DNA of 64,000 nt from Rugalucina vietnamica (taxonomy: Eukaryota; Mollusca; Bivalvia; Lucinida; Lucinidae). The stretch is from positions 216,501 to 280,500 of the forward strand of contig OZ024878.1 of assembly GCA_964017185.1 (NCBI GenBank). The letters are read 5' to 3'. Position numbers and translations under genes: made by a program. This document shows positions 1-10,066 of the stretch, piece by piece (within the stretch, counting starts at the first letter, position 1; the number at the start of each line of letters is the position of its first letter). The notes beneath the pieces are model-generated. The model was not told the origin of the DNA, did no database searches, and was given only the letters and a program-made list of their open reading frames with translations.

Positions 1-1237
1 AAATGTATACTTGGAACACACATTTGAATAAAAAATAAAACTGAGATCCTTTAAGAGCAGTGAACATATTAATGAGAAAGGGGATGGGCCATACCGCGGA
101 TTCGACTATTGAAGTCTCGTCAGTGACCCTTTAGATTTGGTAACATGGAGCCAAAGAGAATTACTGAAATTTTGCAACTTTCAACAGGGTAGTGGATACA
201 AAGACTAGCATTATCTAAATGGAGCCAAATTTGTTAGATACTGATTAGAAAATGAATCTTAACCGATAATATATTTCTAATATCCTCGCTGATCTCAAAG
301 GACCAAAACGAAAACAGAACACAGGAACAAAAGCAGAATTTTATTAATTTTAGCAGTTACCTTTTGCTATCTACATGGCCAAAATTCCACATAGTTAGAC
401 AAAAATTTCACTTGAGCTTGCCGTTTTAAAGGTCATTTAGTTTGAAACTGTCTTTCAAATCAGCCGATCAATCAATCCAGATGCCTTTGTGGACAACATG
501 AAAAAAAAAACTCAGATCTTGAGCACACATGGTCTTCTTGTGTAATACAAATGTTCTAATGGCAAGCTCGAGTGACAAGGGCTGAAGCTAGTCATCTTGC
601 TCTTAAAAGCTGTTTTCGGAAAAACGTTTTATAATGTTTTGTGATGTATTGTCTTTCCCGCCTGTTGTCTATGTCAGGATTTTAAATTTTATTGCATCAA
701 TATCTGGTCCCTTTTTCTGACTTTTCCTTCATGATTATCTTACGCAATATATTTGTCTTATGCACGCCACGTACAGACTTTATTTTATCTATGTCGACAT
801 CAGTTGTCGTACACCTTCAAGTATGTAGGGCCATTAAGATAAATATCAAAATATTCTTTAATAAAGAGAAATTGAAGAAAACTCCTGTAGGACTATTATT
901 GTGCATTTCATCATCTATATACGCATGGTTTCATGACAATATGCATGTCTGATACACGGATCAATGGATTCGAATAAATTGTCAATAAACTATTGCACAA
1001 TATTTATCTAACAAATTATTCATAAATATTTTTATAATGTAAAGTCCTAAGCGAATTATAATCAGAGTCTGAGGAACAAGATAAATGTATTTGTTGTAGA
1101 ATACAAACATTTTGTGCATGTTGAACGTCCCCTCAAGTTAAAGAAGTACAGAAATGTGTAAATGCTGAATGTGGTTACTCTTTTCATTTTGCCGGAAACC
1201 GTCATTATAAATTTTGCTTAACTCATCTTAATTGAAG
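1..1237. other. AT-rich spacer, one repeat B fragment
   Basis: No gene is recognisable here. Positions about 32-106 are the reverse complement of about 4812-4882, a segment attached to repeat B, and both contain a CCGCGGTATGG-type core. The single open frame of 86 codons (692-952) has no family resemblance and looks like chance. Confidence 0.5.
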
Positions 1238-1424
1238 GCTCACAATGTCAGCTTATAGACTGGGTGTCGAGTCGGCATCCGTCCATCCGTAGGTCCTTCC
1301 TGTCGTCCGTGGATTCGTTTGTCCAAACGTTCAAACATAAATATCTAGGAAGCCAGCAGGTTAATTGCATTGAAATTTTATCAAAAGTATCGTTGTAATA
1401 GGAGATTAGCTCATGAGGTATGAA
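1238..1424 (-). repeat. Repeat B terminal fragment
   Basis: Read on the minus strand this carries a run of GGACGGAY-like steps followed by 'tataagctgacattgtgagcc', the same terminal arrangement as at 4940-5035 on the plus strand. The GAGC/GCTC hairpin near the end is a common terminus of mollusc repeats. Confidence 0.5.
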
Positions 1425-1685
1425 AAGGTACAAGTAGGGAAAGATCAGGAAAAGGCGCAATCAGAAAGAGATTCCCACTCCAAAACCGAACTAACAATCA
1501 GACACTTATACCATGAAACATATCGTAAGCCGAATGAGCAGCTATTTTCCCAATAGGTGGCCACTCAGTTACCTTAACTTAATTAAAAATATGAAAACAT
1601 ACATAAGGCGCCAACAGCACAAAAAAAAAAAAAATTAAACACCAAGACATAAAACAAAAAGAATTCAACCAGAATTCAAACAGAA
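1425..1685 (-). repeat. Dispersed repeat A, copy 1
   Basis: This is the reverse complement of 3110-3372. Landmarks on the minus strand are 'cttatgtatgttttcat', 'aactgagtggccacctat', 'gctcattcggcttacg' and 'tgcgccttttcctgatct'. It pairs with copy 2 as an imperfect inverted repeat with about 1.4 kb between the arms. A copy at 27731-28048 is more complete. Confidence 0.75.
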
Positions 1686-3035
1686 TCAGAACTCTAGTTT
1701 CGGTTGCAACATATATCTCCAACATGCCCAATATGGAGCCTTGTGAACACTTTATCGGATTCTTTTTCGTTTGATTTTTTTCATGCCTGTAGAAAAAAAA
1801 AGAAATCTACAAAGTCTCGTATACTTTGCAGGGAAGGGCGGACCAAAATAAGCCTGCCTTAGACAATTTTATTGCTAAAAAGATCCCTGATATGACAGTG
1901 CAAGTCGCCTAACTCCATAAATTTATTATTTAGAAACTATTCACATTCTGACGTGTCATAATCACATTTTCCCGAAAATTCTCTCTCTTGCCTCAAATCT
2001 GGAAACGCATTTTATCCCCAGACACTGTCATTTTGGGAGAAGGCGAATAGCTGTATAGATTTGTTATGCTTTAATCGGCTAATTAATTTCAACAAGAGTG
2101 CACTCAGCTGTTTCGATAAGGAAACTGGTAGATGAAAAAATGCGTTTTGTGAAATGTTTTAATGATTGACCGAATTGATATGATGCTTTTAAAAGCAAAC
2201 AACACAGAAAGACATACATTTTGAGGTACACTTTATGTCGCGAAGTTCGCGATATCTCTTATCTTTTATAATTTTCATTTCACCTGATCACACAGTTCTC
2301 CCAATAAGCTTTGTTCATAATGTAAATCTTGTTCCAATTGAGTATCACTAAATGACTGATTAATTATGGAGCAGCATGAGCAACACGTGAAATACATGTA
2401 TGAAGCAGCACTTATTTCATGCGCAGCATGAGTTCTATGATCATCATTTTCTGTAGCGCTGGGCTAACTCTATGTAAAGCTGATGAATTGTGTTTTGAGT
2501 AATGATATGATGACATAATAACAAAGAAATGGTAAATACTAATAAGTAAAATGTTTGCTGTTGACAAAATAAAATAAAAACTGTGTGAGAAATAAATTTG
2601 AGTTTAGTTTCAACACTGTCCGCTGCCGTAGGGTAAACAGCCGAAAGCGCAACGCCGAAAGGGCAGCATAAAGGATCTCTGCGACACAAACTATTATAGG
2701 AAGAAATGGCATACATGTACAGCGAACCAGGTTAACTGTTATTGCGCATTTAGTTTTCTTATTTGTTATACATTTGATGATGTAAAATTATGCACACCCT
2801 TTACACGGATCGACTGGTGTTTTTCTTTTGCTCCGGAGTTAGTAGGTTATTCGGCGCCCAGGGATCTCCATCGTCGGGCAGCTTACTCAATCTGTGAGTC
2901 CTTGTTTTTGATTCATCAGGATGTTTATCATGATTTATTTGTTTGTTCTTGATTATTCATTGACTAGTTAGAGATTCACCATGAGGACCGAAGAACTTAC
3001 TAAATGTTGTGAACCACTGCAGAAGCTGAGAGTGA
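1686..3035. other. Spacer without recognised features
   Basis: This segment lies between inverted copies of repeat A. I see no exon with flanking splice signals, no tandem repeat and no recognisable element ends. Short open frames such as 2444-2716 on the minus strand resemble nothing known to me. Confidence 0.4.
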
Positions 3036-3374
3036 GGTTAGGATCCTGTAAAACCGGTTTAAGCCCGCCAGTAACTTTGTGTTACTGATCTTTCCAAGGC
3101 GATACTTCTGTGGTGGTTCCTTTTGTCTTATGTCTTGGTGTTTATTTTTATTATTTTTTGTGCTGTTGGCGCCTTATGTATGTTTTCATATTTTTAATTA
3201 AGTTAAGGTAACTGAGTGGCCACCTATTGGGAAAATAGCTGCTCATTCGGCTTACGATATGTTTCATGGTATAAGTGCCTGATTGTTAGTTAGGTTTTTT
3301 CCCACCTCGGTTTTTGGAGTGGGAATCTCTTTCTGATTGCGCCTTTTCCTGATCTTTGCCTACTAGTACCTTCC
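3036..3374 (+). repeat. Dispersed repeat A, copy 2
   Basis: A fairly full copy starts near the palindromic 'aaaccggtttaagcccgcc', passes through 'agtaactttgtgttact' (a small hairpin) and ends near 'tgatctttgcctac'. It matches the minus-strand copies at 1425 and 27731. No TIR and no clear tRNA promoter boxes were seen, so its class is undetermined; a SINE-like or non-autonomous element is possible. Confidence 0.75.
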
Positions 3375-3678
3375 TCTAGATTATTTAGATTATTAGGTTG
3401 CACAGTTTTAGGAGCGTAGTTGTGAATGATTGTTATATTGGAAAAACACGTGCATATTAAATTGATGGAGTCGGGAGAACTAGGTAAGTGTATCTATCGT
3501 AGACTGGTGTTATTCTGTTTATGTCAGAAGCGTGTCTTTAGTGAGTATCTCACTGGAATATAGCACACAAGTTAGACACAAAGGTTTGTTATATATAAAT
3601 GCAATTTTCATGAATCGATAAACACTTATACGTGCGTAGATTGTCCTTTAACTATTGTACTATTAAGTAAGGTAGTTT

Positions 3679-4030
3679 AGAATGATACTATATCATTCTG
3701 CTGCCGCTACGTCGTATGGCGAATAATCAACACGTTCATTTTCATTGCGAACATGATGTTTAGAAGATGCACGGCAGCCACAATCCAGCCGTGAGACGCC
3801 CCGCAAGACTGACATGCAGCCACAATACAGCCGTGAGACCCCCGCAAGACTGACCTGCGTTTCGTCCGAATTTTATGGCAGAGTAGCTGTCAATCAATGC
3901 TTGTACTTAAATCTTGCGATTGTCGTACGTTTGTCGTAAGGCGGCTGCAAGACTGCTACGAAACGTATGGTCACTTATTTAAATCCTACGGAAGTCATGT
4001 AACTATCGTACGGCCCTTACGGCAGCCGAG
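3679..4030. repeat. CG-rich degenerate sub-repeat island with 42-bp duplication
   Basis: The segment is unusually dense in 'tcgtacg', 'cttacggc' and 'ctacgaaacg' type words. Positions 3774-3857 hold a tandem duplication with a 42-bp period built on 'gcagccacaat.cagccgtg'. Similar islands occur at about 47170-47540 and 54978-55545, so this appears to be a non-coding dispersed repeat class. Confidence 0.5.
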
Positions 4031-4049
4031 GTTCCTCAGTTTCGGTTTT

Positions 4050-5040
4050 ATGACAAAGGACCTTTGACAGTGGTAATATGAGTCTCAATGCAAAGCTCTC
4101 TATGATTTCATACAAAATGAAAGTTGGTCAGATGCTTCAACTATCATATGTCAGTTTACTGTCCATTGTTTAGTTTATGTCGTAGATAGGTTAGCATATT
4201 TTAGCATAAAATAGGTCAAGGTCATCAGACGGTTATGATTCATGTATACATTATAGTACATTATAGTACATGAGTCATTAATGCTTCATGCCAAGTTTCG
4301 TTTAAATTGGTAAACCAGTTCTGGAGAAGATTTTATAAGGGAATTTACCATATATGGTCATGGTAGCCATCTTGGTCATGTGACCTATTTATAAACACAT
4401 TGCTTCACTCTTCGTATAGATGCTTCATATAAAGTTTGGCTTCGATTTGCCAAGCGGTTTCAGAAAAGAAGATATTCGAATATTATGGTAATATACATGT
4501 AGATTGCCTCAGGATGGGGGCAGATGTGCCCCTGGTGTCTATTTCCTGTTCCTTTGAATGACATTTTAACATTTTTCCCAATTTCAAGTACATAAGCGAC
4601 CTATCTTGACCTTGCTGAAAAATAGGTCAAGGTCATCACAGTGTTACGATTTATATACATGTTGTAGTCATTAATGCTTCATGCCAAGTTTCGCTGAAAT
4701 CGGTAAACCAGTTTTTGGAGAAGAAGGGTATTTACCATATAAGGACATGGCGGCCATATTGGTCATGTGACCTGGATTATTTATATACACATTGGCCCCT
4801 CGTCCCCTTCATAAACCGCGGTATGGCCTATCCCTTTCTCATTAATATGCTCACTGATCTTAAAGGATCTCAGTTTTATTTTCATTCATATAACTTTCAG
4901 CTTTGTTTATTGTTATTCAGAGAAGATCTTAAAAAATGATGGACAACGGAAGACAAATGACGAACGGACGACGGACAGAAGCCGAGTGCCTGCCTATCCT
5001 ATAAGCTCAAATGTGAGCCTTCGGCGCAGGTGAGCTAAAA
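4050..5040 (+). repeat. Dispersed repeat B, about two units
   Basis: Repeated landmarks are 'aggtcaaggtcatc', 'cttcatgccaagtttcg', 'tggtcatgtgacct' and 'gccaagcggtttcag'. The segment ends at 4940-5035 with GACGGACG-like steps and a 'gctca...tgagcc' hairpin, then 'caggtgagctaaaa'. This is a very abundant type of repeat in bivalve DNA (from general knowledge); a Helitron-like origin is possible but not shown. Confidence 0.7.
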
Positions 5041-5305
5041 TAGACAATCAACAGTTCATGCAACAAATTTTACGCCATTCTATTTAATACAAGATTTCAT
5101 CCCCCAATCGTTAAAGCACATTGCTGAATTCAAAATGTGGAGATATTTAGGTACAAATAACGGGATATTTGTCCATCAATGCACTGAGACTATACATTGG
5201 AAAGTCGTAAAATTGTGTCATAGATGATCCCTAGGCATTTAGGTGTCCGCATTATGACATACTTCAGACATTTGCTTTATCCGTATTTTACAGGGAATTA
5301 GGTCT

Positions 5306-5535
5306 GTGACTCTTGTCAAATACTTACGTGGTATCATCTTGGTTTTGTCAGGCAATAAACATGCAACTATTGTCAGTACATATGCACCCGCGATGACCAA
5401 TACGGATGAGGTCAAAGACAAGTTCTATAATGACTTAGACGACGTTATTTCTGCAACACCCCGAACAGACAAGCTTATTCTCCTTGGCGACTTTAATGCC
5501 AGAGTTGGTACAGACTACCAGACATGGGAAGGAGT
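5306..5535 (+). mobile_element. LINE endonuclease fragment
   Basis: The frame starting at 5306 encodes the middle of an APE-type endonuclease of a non-LTR retrotransposon. Visible motifs are 'STYAPAMTN', 'YNDLDDVIS' and the conserved 'LLGDFNARV', ending at 'TWEGV'. The same protein segment occurs in the minus-strand LINE near 14880-14960, so both come from one LINE family, the kind often annotated in animals as craniofacial-development-protein-2-like. The fragment lacks the N- and C-terminal parts of the endonuclease and all of the reverse transcriptase. It joins without a gap, and in the same frame, to receptor-like sequence at 5536. Confidence 0.85.
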
Positions 5536-6101
5536 GGCAATGAGCGCTCTCTCTGTTGTTTTCTCAGTGTTTGTTCTCAGTTTTCACCACAGAGGTGCTT
5601 TCACGCGAGGACCACCGCAGTGGATCAAGACGCTCACAAAGTGTATCAATGGTGCTTTATGGTGGAGCTCAATTCAGTAGCGATAAAGGATTTCAGATCA
5701 TGGAAAATTTGTTGGGTCAAAATATCCATCACGATAATTATAGCCAAGGAATGCCTGAATACGACGCGTTGCTTACACACGAAATCCCGAACGTCAACCA
5801 TGTAGACGCGCATAACTTTAATAATAGCGCACATTCCACTGCACAGACTCGCGCGCATGCGAATGTGGACACTATTTCTATGAAGGATGAGATCATGAAA
5901 TATTTCACTACAGTGGCCGCGGGACATGAAAAGGTTCTTGAGGAAAAGAGAACAATACACGACTGGCAAAAGGTGGCCAGGATACTAGTCAAAGTGTTCT
6001 TCTGGACTTTCCTCTTGATCACTACTTCTTCAAGTTTTGCATTGCTAATTATCAGTCCGATGAATAAGGCTATTAACATTGAAGACTACATGACTAAGTA
6101 G
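5536..6101 (+). pseudogene. Nicotinic-receptor-like Cys-loop channel, M3-M4 fragment
   Basis: The sequence encodes the C-terminal portion of a Cys-loop ligand-gated ion channel subunit, most like invertebrate nicotinic acetylcholine receptors. In the first frame, 5536-5670 gives the end of M3 ('SALSVVFSVFVLSFHHRG') and the start of the cytoplasmic loop ('PPQWIKTLTK'). A +1 shift between about 5641 and 5680 moves to a second frame, which runs to a stop at 6099-6101. It encodes a short loop of about 80 residues, an amphipathic segment before M4 ('EIMKYFTTVAAGHEK', 'HDWQKVARIL') and M4 ('VFFWTFLLITTSSSFALLII'). The ligand-binding domain, M1, M2 and most of M3 are absent; a LINE endonuclease fragment abuts instead. 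Such channels are plasma-membrane cation channels. The truncation and shift suggest a pseudogene, but a real last exon with a sequencing error or a hidden intron is an alternative. Confidence 0.7.
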
Positions 6102-7433
6102 AGAGATGTAAGGCTATAACGCGGCAGTATGTCTGATGAGGAATATCGTGGGCAATAAATTTAAATTGGTAGAAAAAATAAATCAGATGCATTTTGACTG
6201 CATGCCATTTAGAACATGTGGCATCGGCTCCACCCATGTAAATGCTGTCGGTTACTTTGTTTAAAACAAACGAGCCTGTCACGTGTTTATCTGAATATCT
6301 ATTTAGATAGTCAACAAAAGTCATATCGCACATTACCGCGACATTAAGGGTTTTACTATATAAAACGTACGAACTTAAAAGGAATAGGGTCATAAAGATT
6401 CTGGGTTCTTTCAGAAGAAAGTAGTCGATGAGACAAACAATGTTGCCTCTTTTTAATGATAATCGGCCAAGTGGTTTTATAGATACGGCAATTTGTATAT
6501 TTTACAATAGCGGTTCATGTTGGACGCCATTTTGTTTCGCTAGTCACGTGACCCAAACTGAATTTTACTTATTTACAGTTACTGTATTTGTTTAAGTTTT
6601 AACTCTCTAATACTGGGCAGACTTATTACATTGTATGAACCATTGGCTTCACTTTCTTACTTCAATTCACGTGGACAATGCTGATATTTATTTTTTAGAT
6701 TGTGGGGGTATGACGTCACTGCTGACAGCCTCGTTTAGGATTCAAATAATGAAACATTACAAACTTTCATAACTTCCTTTTACCTTGGTTGCTTTCTATA
6801 TGTTGCAAACTGGTCTGCTACATGAATACGTTTATGAAAAGCATACATGTATTTATCTAGTCGTTTAATCACGTTTTCATGTTTCCTTTGAAATATACAT
6901 TGACGTGTCTGGTTTATCTCCAATATCTAATGTTCTTCTGTGACTAGTTTGAATATTTCATCGAAATTGATGTTTAATTAAATTGAATTTTCGGCTTATA
7001 TTGTGTTTGACTATGTATGAATAATTACGTGTTTTAGTCGTAGAATCAGATTTACCGGTTTTAAATACGAATGGAATAAACACATATGGCTTATATTTTT
7101 GACGGAGTCAACGACGAAAGGGTTTGATTTATATTGGATTTTCCATAAGTTTTGTAAATGATTAAAGAATAACACATATCACATTCTTGCCATTGTTATA
7201 TCCATGCATGCTTTGTAAAACATATTTCTATTTAGTTCTTTTCACGGGTTATAGGACAAAATTTCGATTCTGGCAATACACAATGTGTTACTTTTATAAA
7301 ATCATGAAACGTTGCATGAAATCTGTCAATGATCAGGATTTGGTGCTATAAGATCTAAACACATTCTTAACTTGAATACACAAGTTGGAAACAAACAAAT
7401 ATTTTGAGAAAAGGCTATCGATACAGATAAAAT
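6102..7433. other. AT-rich spacer without recognised features
   Basis: Nothing is recognisable apart from what may be the 3' untranslated region of the receptor fragment. The minus-strand open frames at 5646-6393 overlap the receptor frame or lie just beyond it, and have no family resemblance. Confidence 0.4.
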
Positions 7434-8026
7434 GCATTGTATCAACGACTTCTGTCCATCAACGACTTCTGTCCACCATGGACAGTAGTCGCGGCCGCAA
7501 CTACTTCTGTCCACTAGACAGTAATCGTTGATTTTTCAACCGTTTCTGTCCACTGTGGACATTTATCGTTGCTGTAGTTGATATGACCTGCAGTATTAAC
7601 GATAACTGTCCATTTCTGAAAAACCCTGAAACTTGAGTAAGATGCAAAATATTATAGGAGTCTATCTATGTCTTCAAAACCGCTTTTTGGGCAGCATTTA
7701 TACTTTGGTCACCAGGGATCAAACTTCATCCCACGGGCATCGAACAAGGGGGTTCCTGTTATGGCCTTAAAGCCAACCAGTCAGGGTGCTTATGTTCCAA
7801 GTATGAATGTTTTCTGCTAAATATGTGTCAAGGTATGTTCTTACAGTTATAAGCCATTTTTTAGCAATGCACTAAAATGAACAGTAATCGTTGAAAATAA
7901 ATTTTATATATACATGCTCAAAGACTATTGTCCATTTAGCTTGTGTACAGAAGTCGTTGCGGACGCAACGACAATTGTCCATGGGGAACAGAAGTCGTTG
8001 ATGGACAGTTATCGTTGCTACAATGC
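7434..8026. mobile_element. TIR element with clustered TGGACAG half-sites
   Basis: The ends form imperfect inverted repeats of about 95 bp: 'GCATTGTATCAACGACTT' on the left, and 'GCATTGTAGCAACGATAA' when the right end is reverse-complemented. Within both ends the word TGTCCA/TGGACA, usually next to AACGACTT/AAGTCGTT, occurs about 14 times in both orientations, sometimes as small palindromes around CCATGG. This looks like a non-autonomous DNA transposon of about 590 bp with dense subterminal repeats. No transposase frame is present and the superfamily is unknown. Confidence 0.65.
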
Positions 8027-8185
8027 AAGCCGTGTGAGCAGCTATTACCAACAAAATGGCCACTCAACTACTACAACATCTGTCACCATGTTATTAATTA
8101 ATGTGGTGAACTTTTTGATGTTCTGTGCTGTCTTCATTTTTCCGCCTTGTGGCGATGACGAGAGGTTAATAGGATATATGTCATT

Positions 8186-8419
8186 TGAACCTTCGCATGA
8201 GAAATCCAACATATGCGAAACTAAAGGCGCAGGTCAGCTTCGCAGTAACTGCGAAGCTGATCAGCGTCTTTATTTTCGCATTTTCGCAACAGATATTAGT
8301 ACAGATACTCTTATTCTTAAATCCAAAATTTCAAGCTTCTAGCCTGCTTTTGTGACTGTACAGACCGTGTCGAACCTTTCCAGAAACCCAAATTATTTGT
8401 TTTCTCATGCGTAGACTCA
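8186..8419 (+). mobile_element. Hairpin MITE, copy 1
   Basis: The TIRs are TGAACCTTCGCATGAG at the left and its degenerate complement at 8399-8419. An internal 65-bp palindrome lies at 8215-8279, with arms meeting at 'gcagtaactgc' and no real loop. TT dinucleotides flank both ends in direct orientation, which suggests a 2-bp target duplication. The length is 234 bp. Orientation is defined by the hairpin lying nearer the left end. Confidence 0.8.
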
Positions 8420-8500
8420 TTTTATAGAGGAACCGGATACACAAGGGTAACGTTTGAGTAAATAGCTTTTAATCAAGACGTTTCAGTGCCTTTAACATTA

Positions 8501-9157
8501 TACTGAGTTCCACAGCCAACGCAACTCGTCATTAAGATTTGAATAACGTTTTGTGGTTTCAGTAGGTTCATTTAAAATTCCGCATATATGTAGCCCAACC
8601 ATTTTCAAAGACGACCTGTGAATGTCAACCGTCAAACGTTTTTCGTTTGCCTACAATTGCGTAAAACCTGACGAAGGTGTCAGTTTGAAAAATATTTTGG
8701 CGAATTCCTTGCTAAACTGTGCAAACAAACCTATTCTTAAGTAGCGAAACACGGTAAAAAACAAATTTCCCATAACTGCAATACACTTTATTCGATAAGG
8801 CCAGGTTGCCAACACAAAATAAAGTAGATGGTTGGCATCTGCAGTGACGTCGATTACTTGAAACAAGCAATTTTGGGGTACTCAAAATTAAAGGCGATTT
8901 CTTGCATTGAACCGTAGATTACAACATTGAAATTGTTATACACTCATCGGGCGATATTCAAAGATTTGAATTGTGTTCGCGAGGCACGGAAAATACATTT
9001 CTATATCCTGAGGCATGTTCATGCGCATGCGCACTAAAACTATGGATTTGGTAACGCATATAGATTTTGATGCTGATTGGGCATTAAGATTTTCAGATAA
9101 TTGGCCAATTTAAAAGATATGATGGAAAAAATAAAGCGTTGGCTGTGGAACTCAGTA
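8501..9157. mobile_element. TIR element, 657 bp
   Basis: The left end is TA followed by CTGAGTTCCACAGCCAACGC, and the right end is the exact complement followed by TA. A 20-bp perfect TIR and a TA target site suggest a Tc1/mariner-type non-autonomous element. The 71-codon minus-strand frame inside (8651-8866) has no recognisable transposase motif. Confidence 0.75.
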
Positions 9158-9230
9158 CAGTTGAGAAATTCTGTTAAAGTAGCAATACATATTGGCAAGA
9201 AAATATCTTCACTCGAGTTATATACTTATG

Positions 9231-10028
9231 AAAAGAAGTTTTGCACCAGTTAATATCTTTCTCGTTTAAAACTTATGTTTAGTATATTTCTTTTTCAAAT
9301 AAACTTTAAATTTAAAAATTAACAGCAATCTAAAAAGTTTGAATTCGTGAATAGCAAAGCAATTATTTATCTTGAAAAATTTAAGTAAAAATTTGCAAAC
9401 ATTCAAGTTTTTGAAAACACCAAAATTTGGCATACAGCAAAAAGCACATATCTTTATTTCTGAGCGATTAAACCTGAATTCGTTTTACATCCTCACTCTA
9501 TAGGCTAAAAACAATTATTCAAAGCAAAAACAAAAATAAATAAAGATTGAATAGTTTATGACCAAAAATAACAATTTTTGAGATATTGTTTAAATTGTTC
9601 AGTCGACAAAGCTTAGTAACACATCTCTCCGATAAAATGGGTTGTTTTTTCCATCAAACACAGCCCTTAATGTTGAACTTGAGGTACTGCTTTTCAACCC
9701 ATCCAAATTCCGAATTTTAAAAAGCTGCATATCAAAAACATACTCATGCAATATCTTTGACATGAGATCGCCTTTAACAGAAAGAAAATAGGCGGTAGAT
9801 TTTGGTGTCAAAACATCTCATAGTGATCGAAATTGAAACGAAAATAGACTTTACTCATTTTCACCGATATTTATGATTTTTTCAGCCAAAAATGCAATTT
9901 GTCAGAAAATGTATCTTGACCAAAAACTTTTTCAGACTGTGCAATTTGAAAAAGGTAGGTATGAACTTTGTTAGCCAAAATGTCACTTCAAAATATGAAA
10001 AATATCTAATTGATGCAAAACTTCTTTT
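9231..10028 (-). mobile_element. Repeat D, copy 1 with TIRs
   Basis: The left end 'AAAAGAAGTTTTGCACCAG' and the reverse-complemented right end 'AAAAGAAGTTTTGCATCAA' form TIRs of about 30 bp with a few mismatches. The part from 9231 to about 9815 matches 31215-31797 on the opposite strand, including 'tatgcagctttt..aa' and 'atggattgaaaagc'. A minus-strand frame of 70 codons (9599-9811) is disrupted in the second copy, so it is probably not a conserved protein. The element ends 39 bp beyond the stop codon of the secreted-protein gene. Confidence 0.7.
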
Positions 10029-10066
10029 GACGAGTATAGAAGAAAATGCTTTTTAGAACCGGCCTG

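Noticed and set aside
5306-5680. A genuine endonuclease-receptor fusion gene
   Set aside because: Both halves are fragments, the receptor half is frameshifted soon after the junction, and no start or promoter is evident. A chance join of a mobile element and an exon or retrocopy is simpler.
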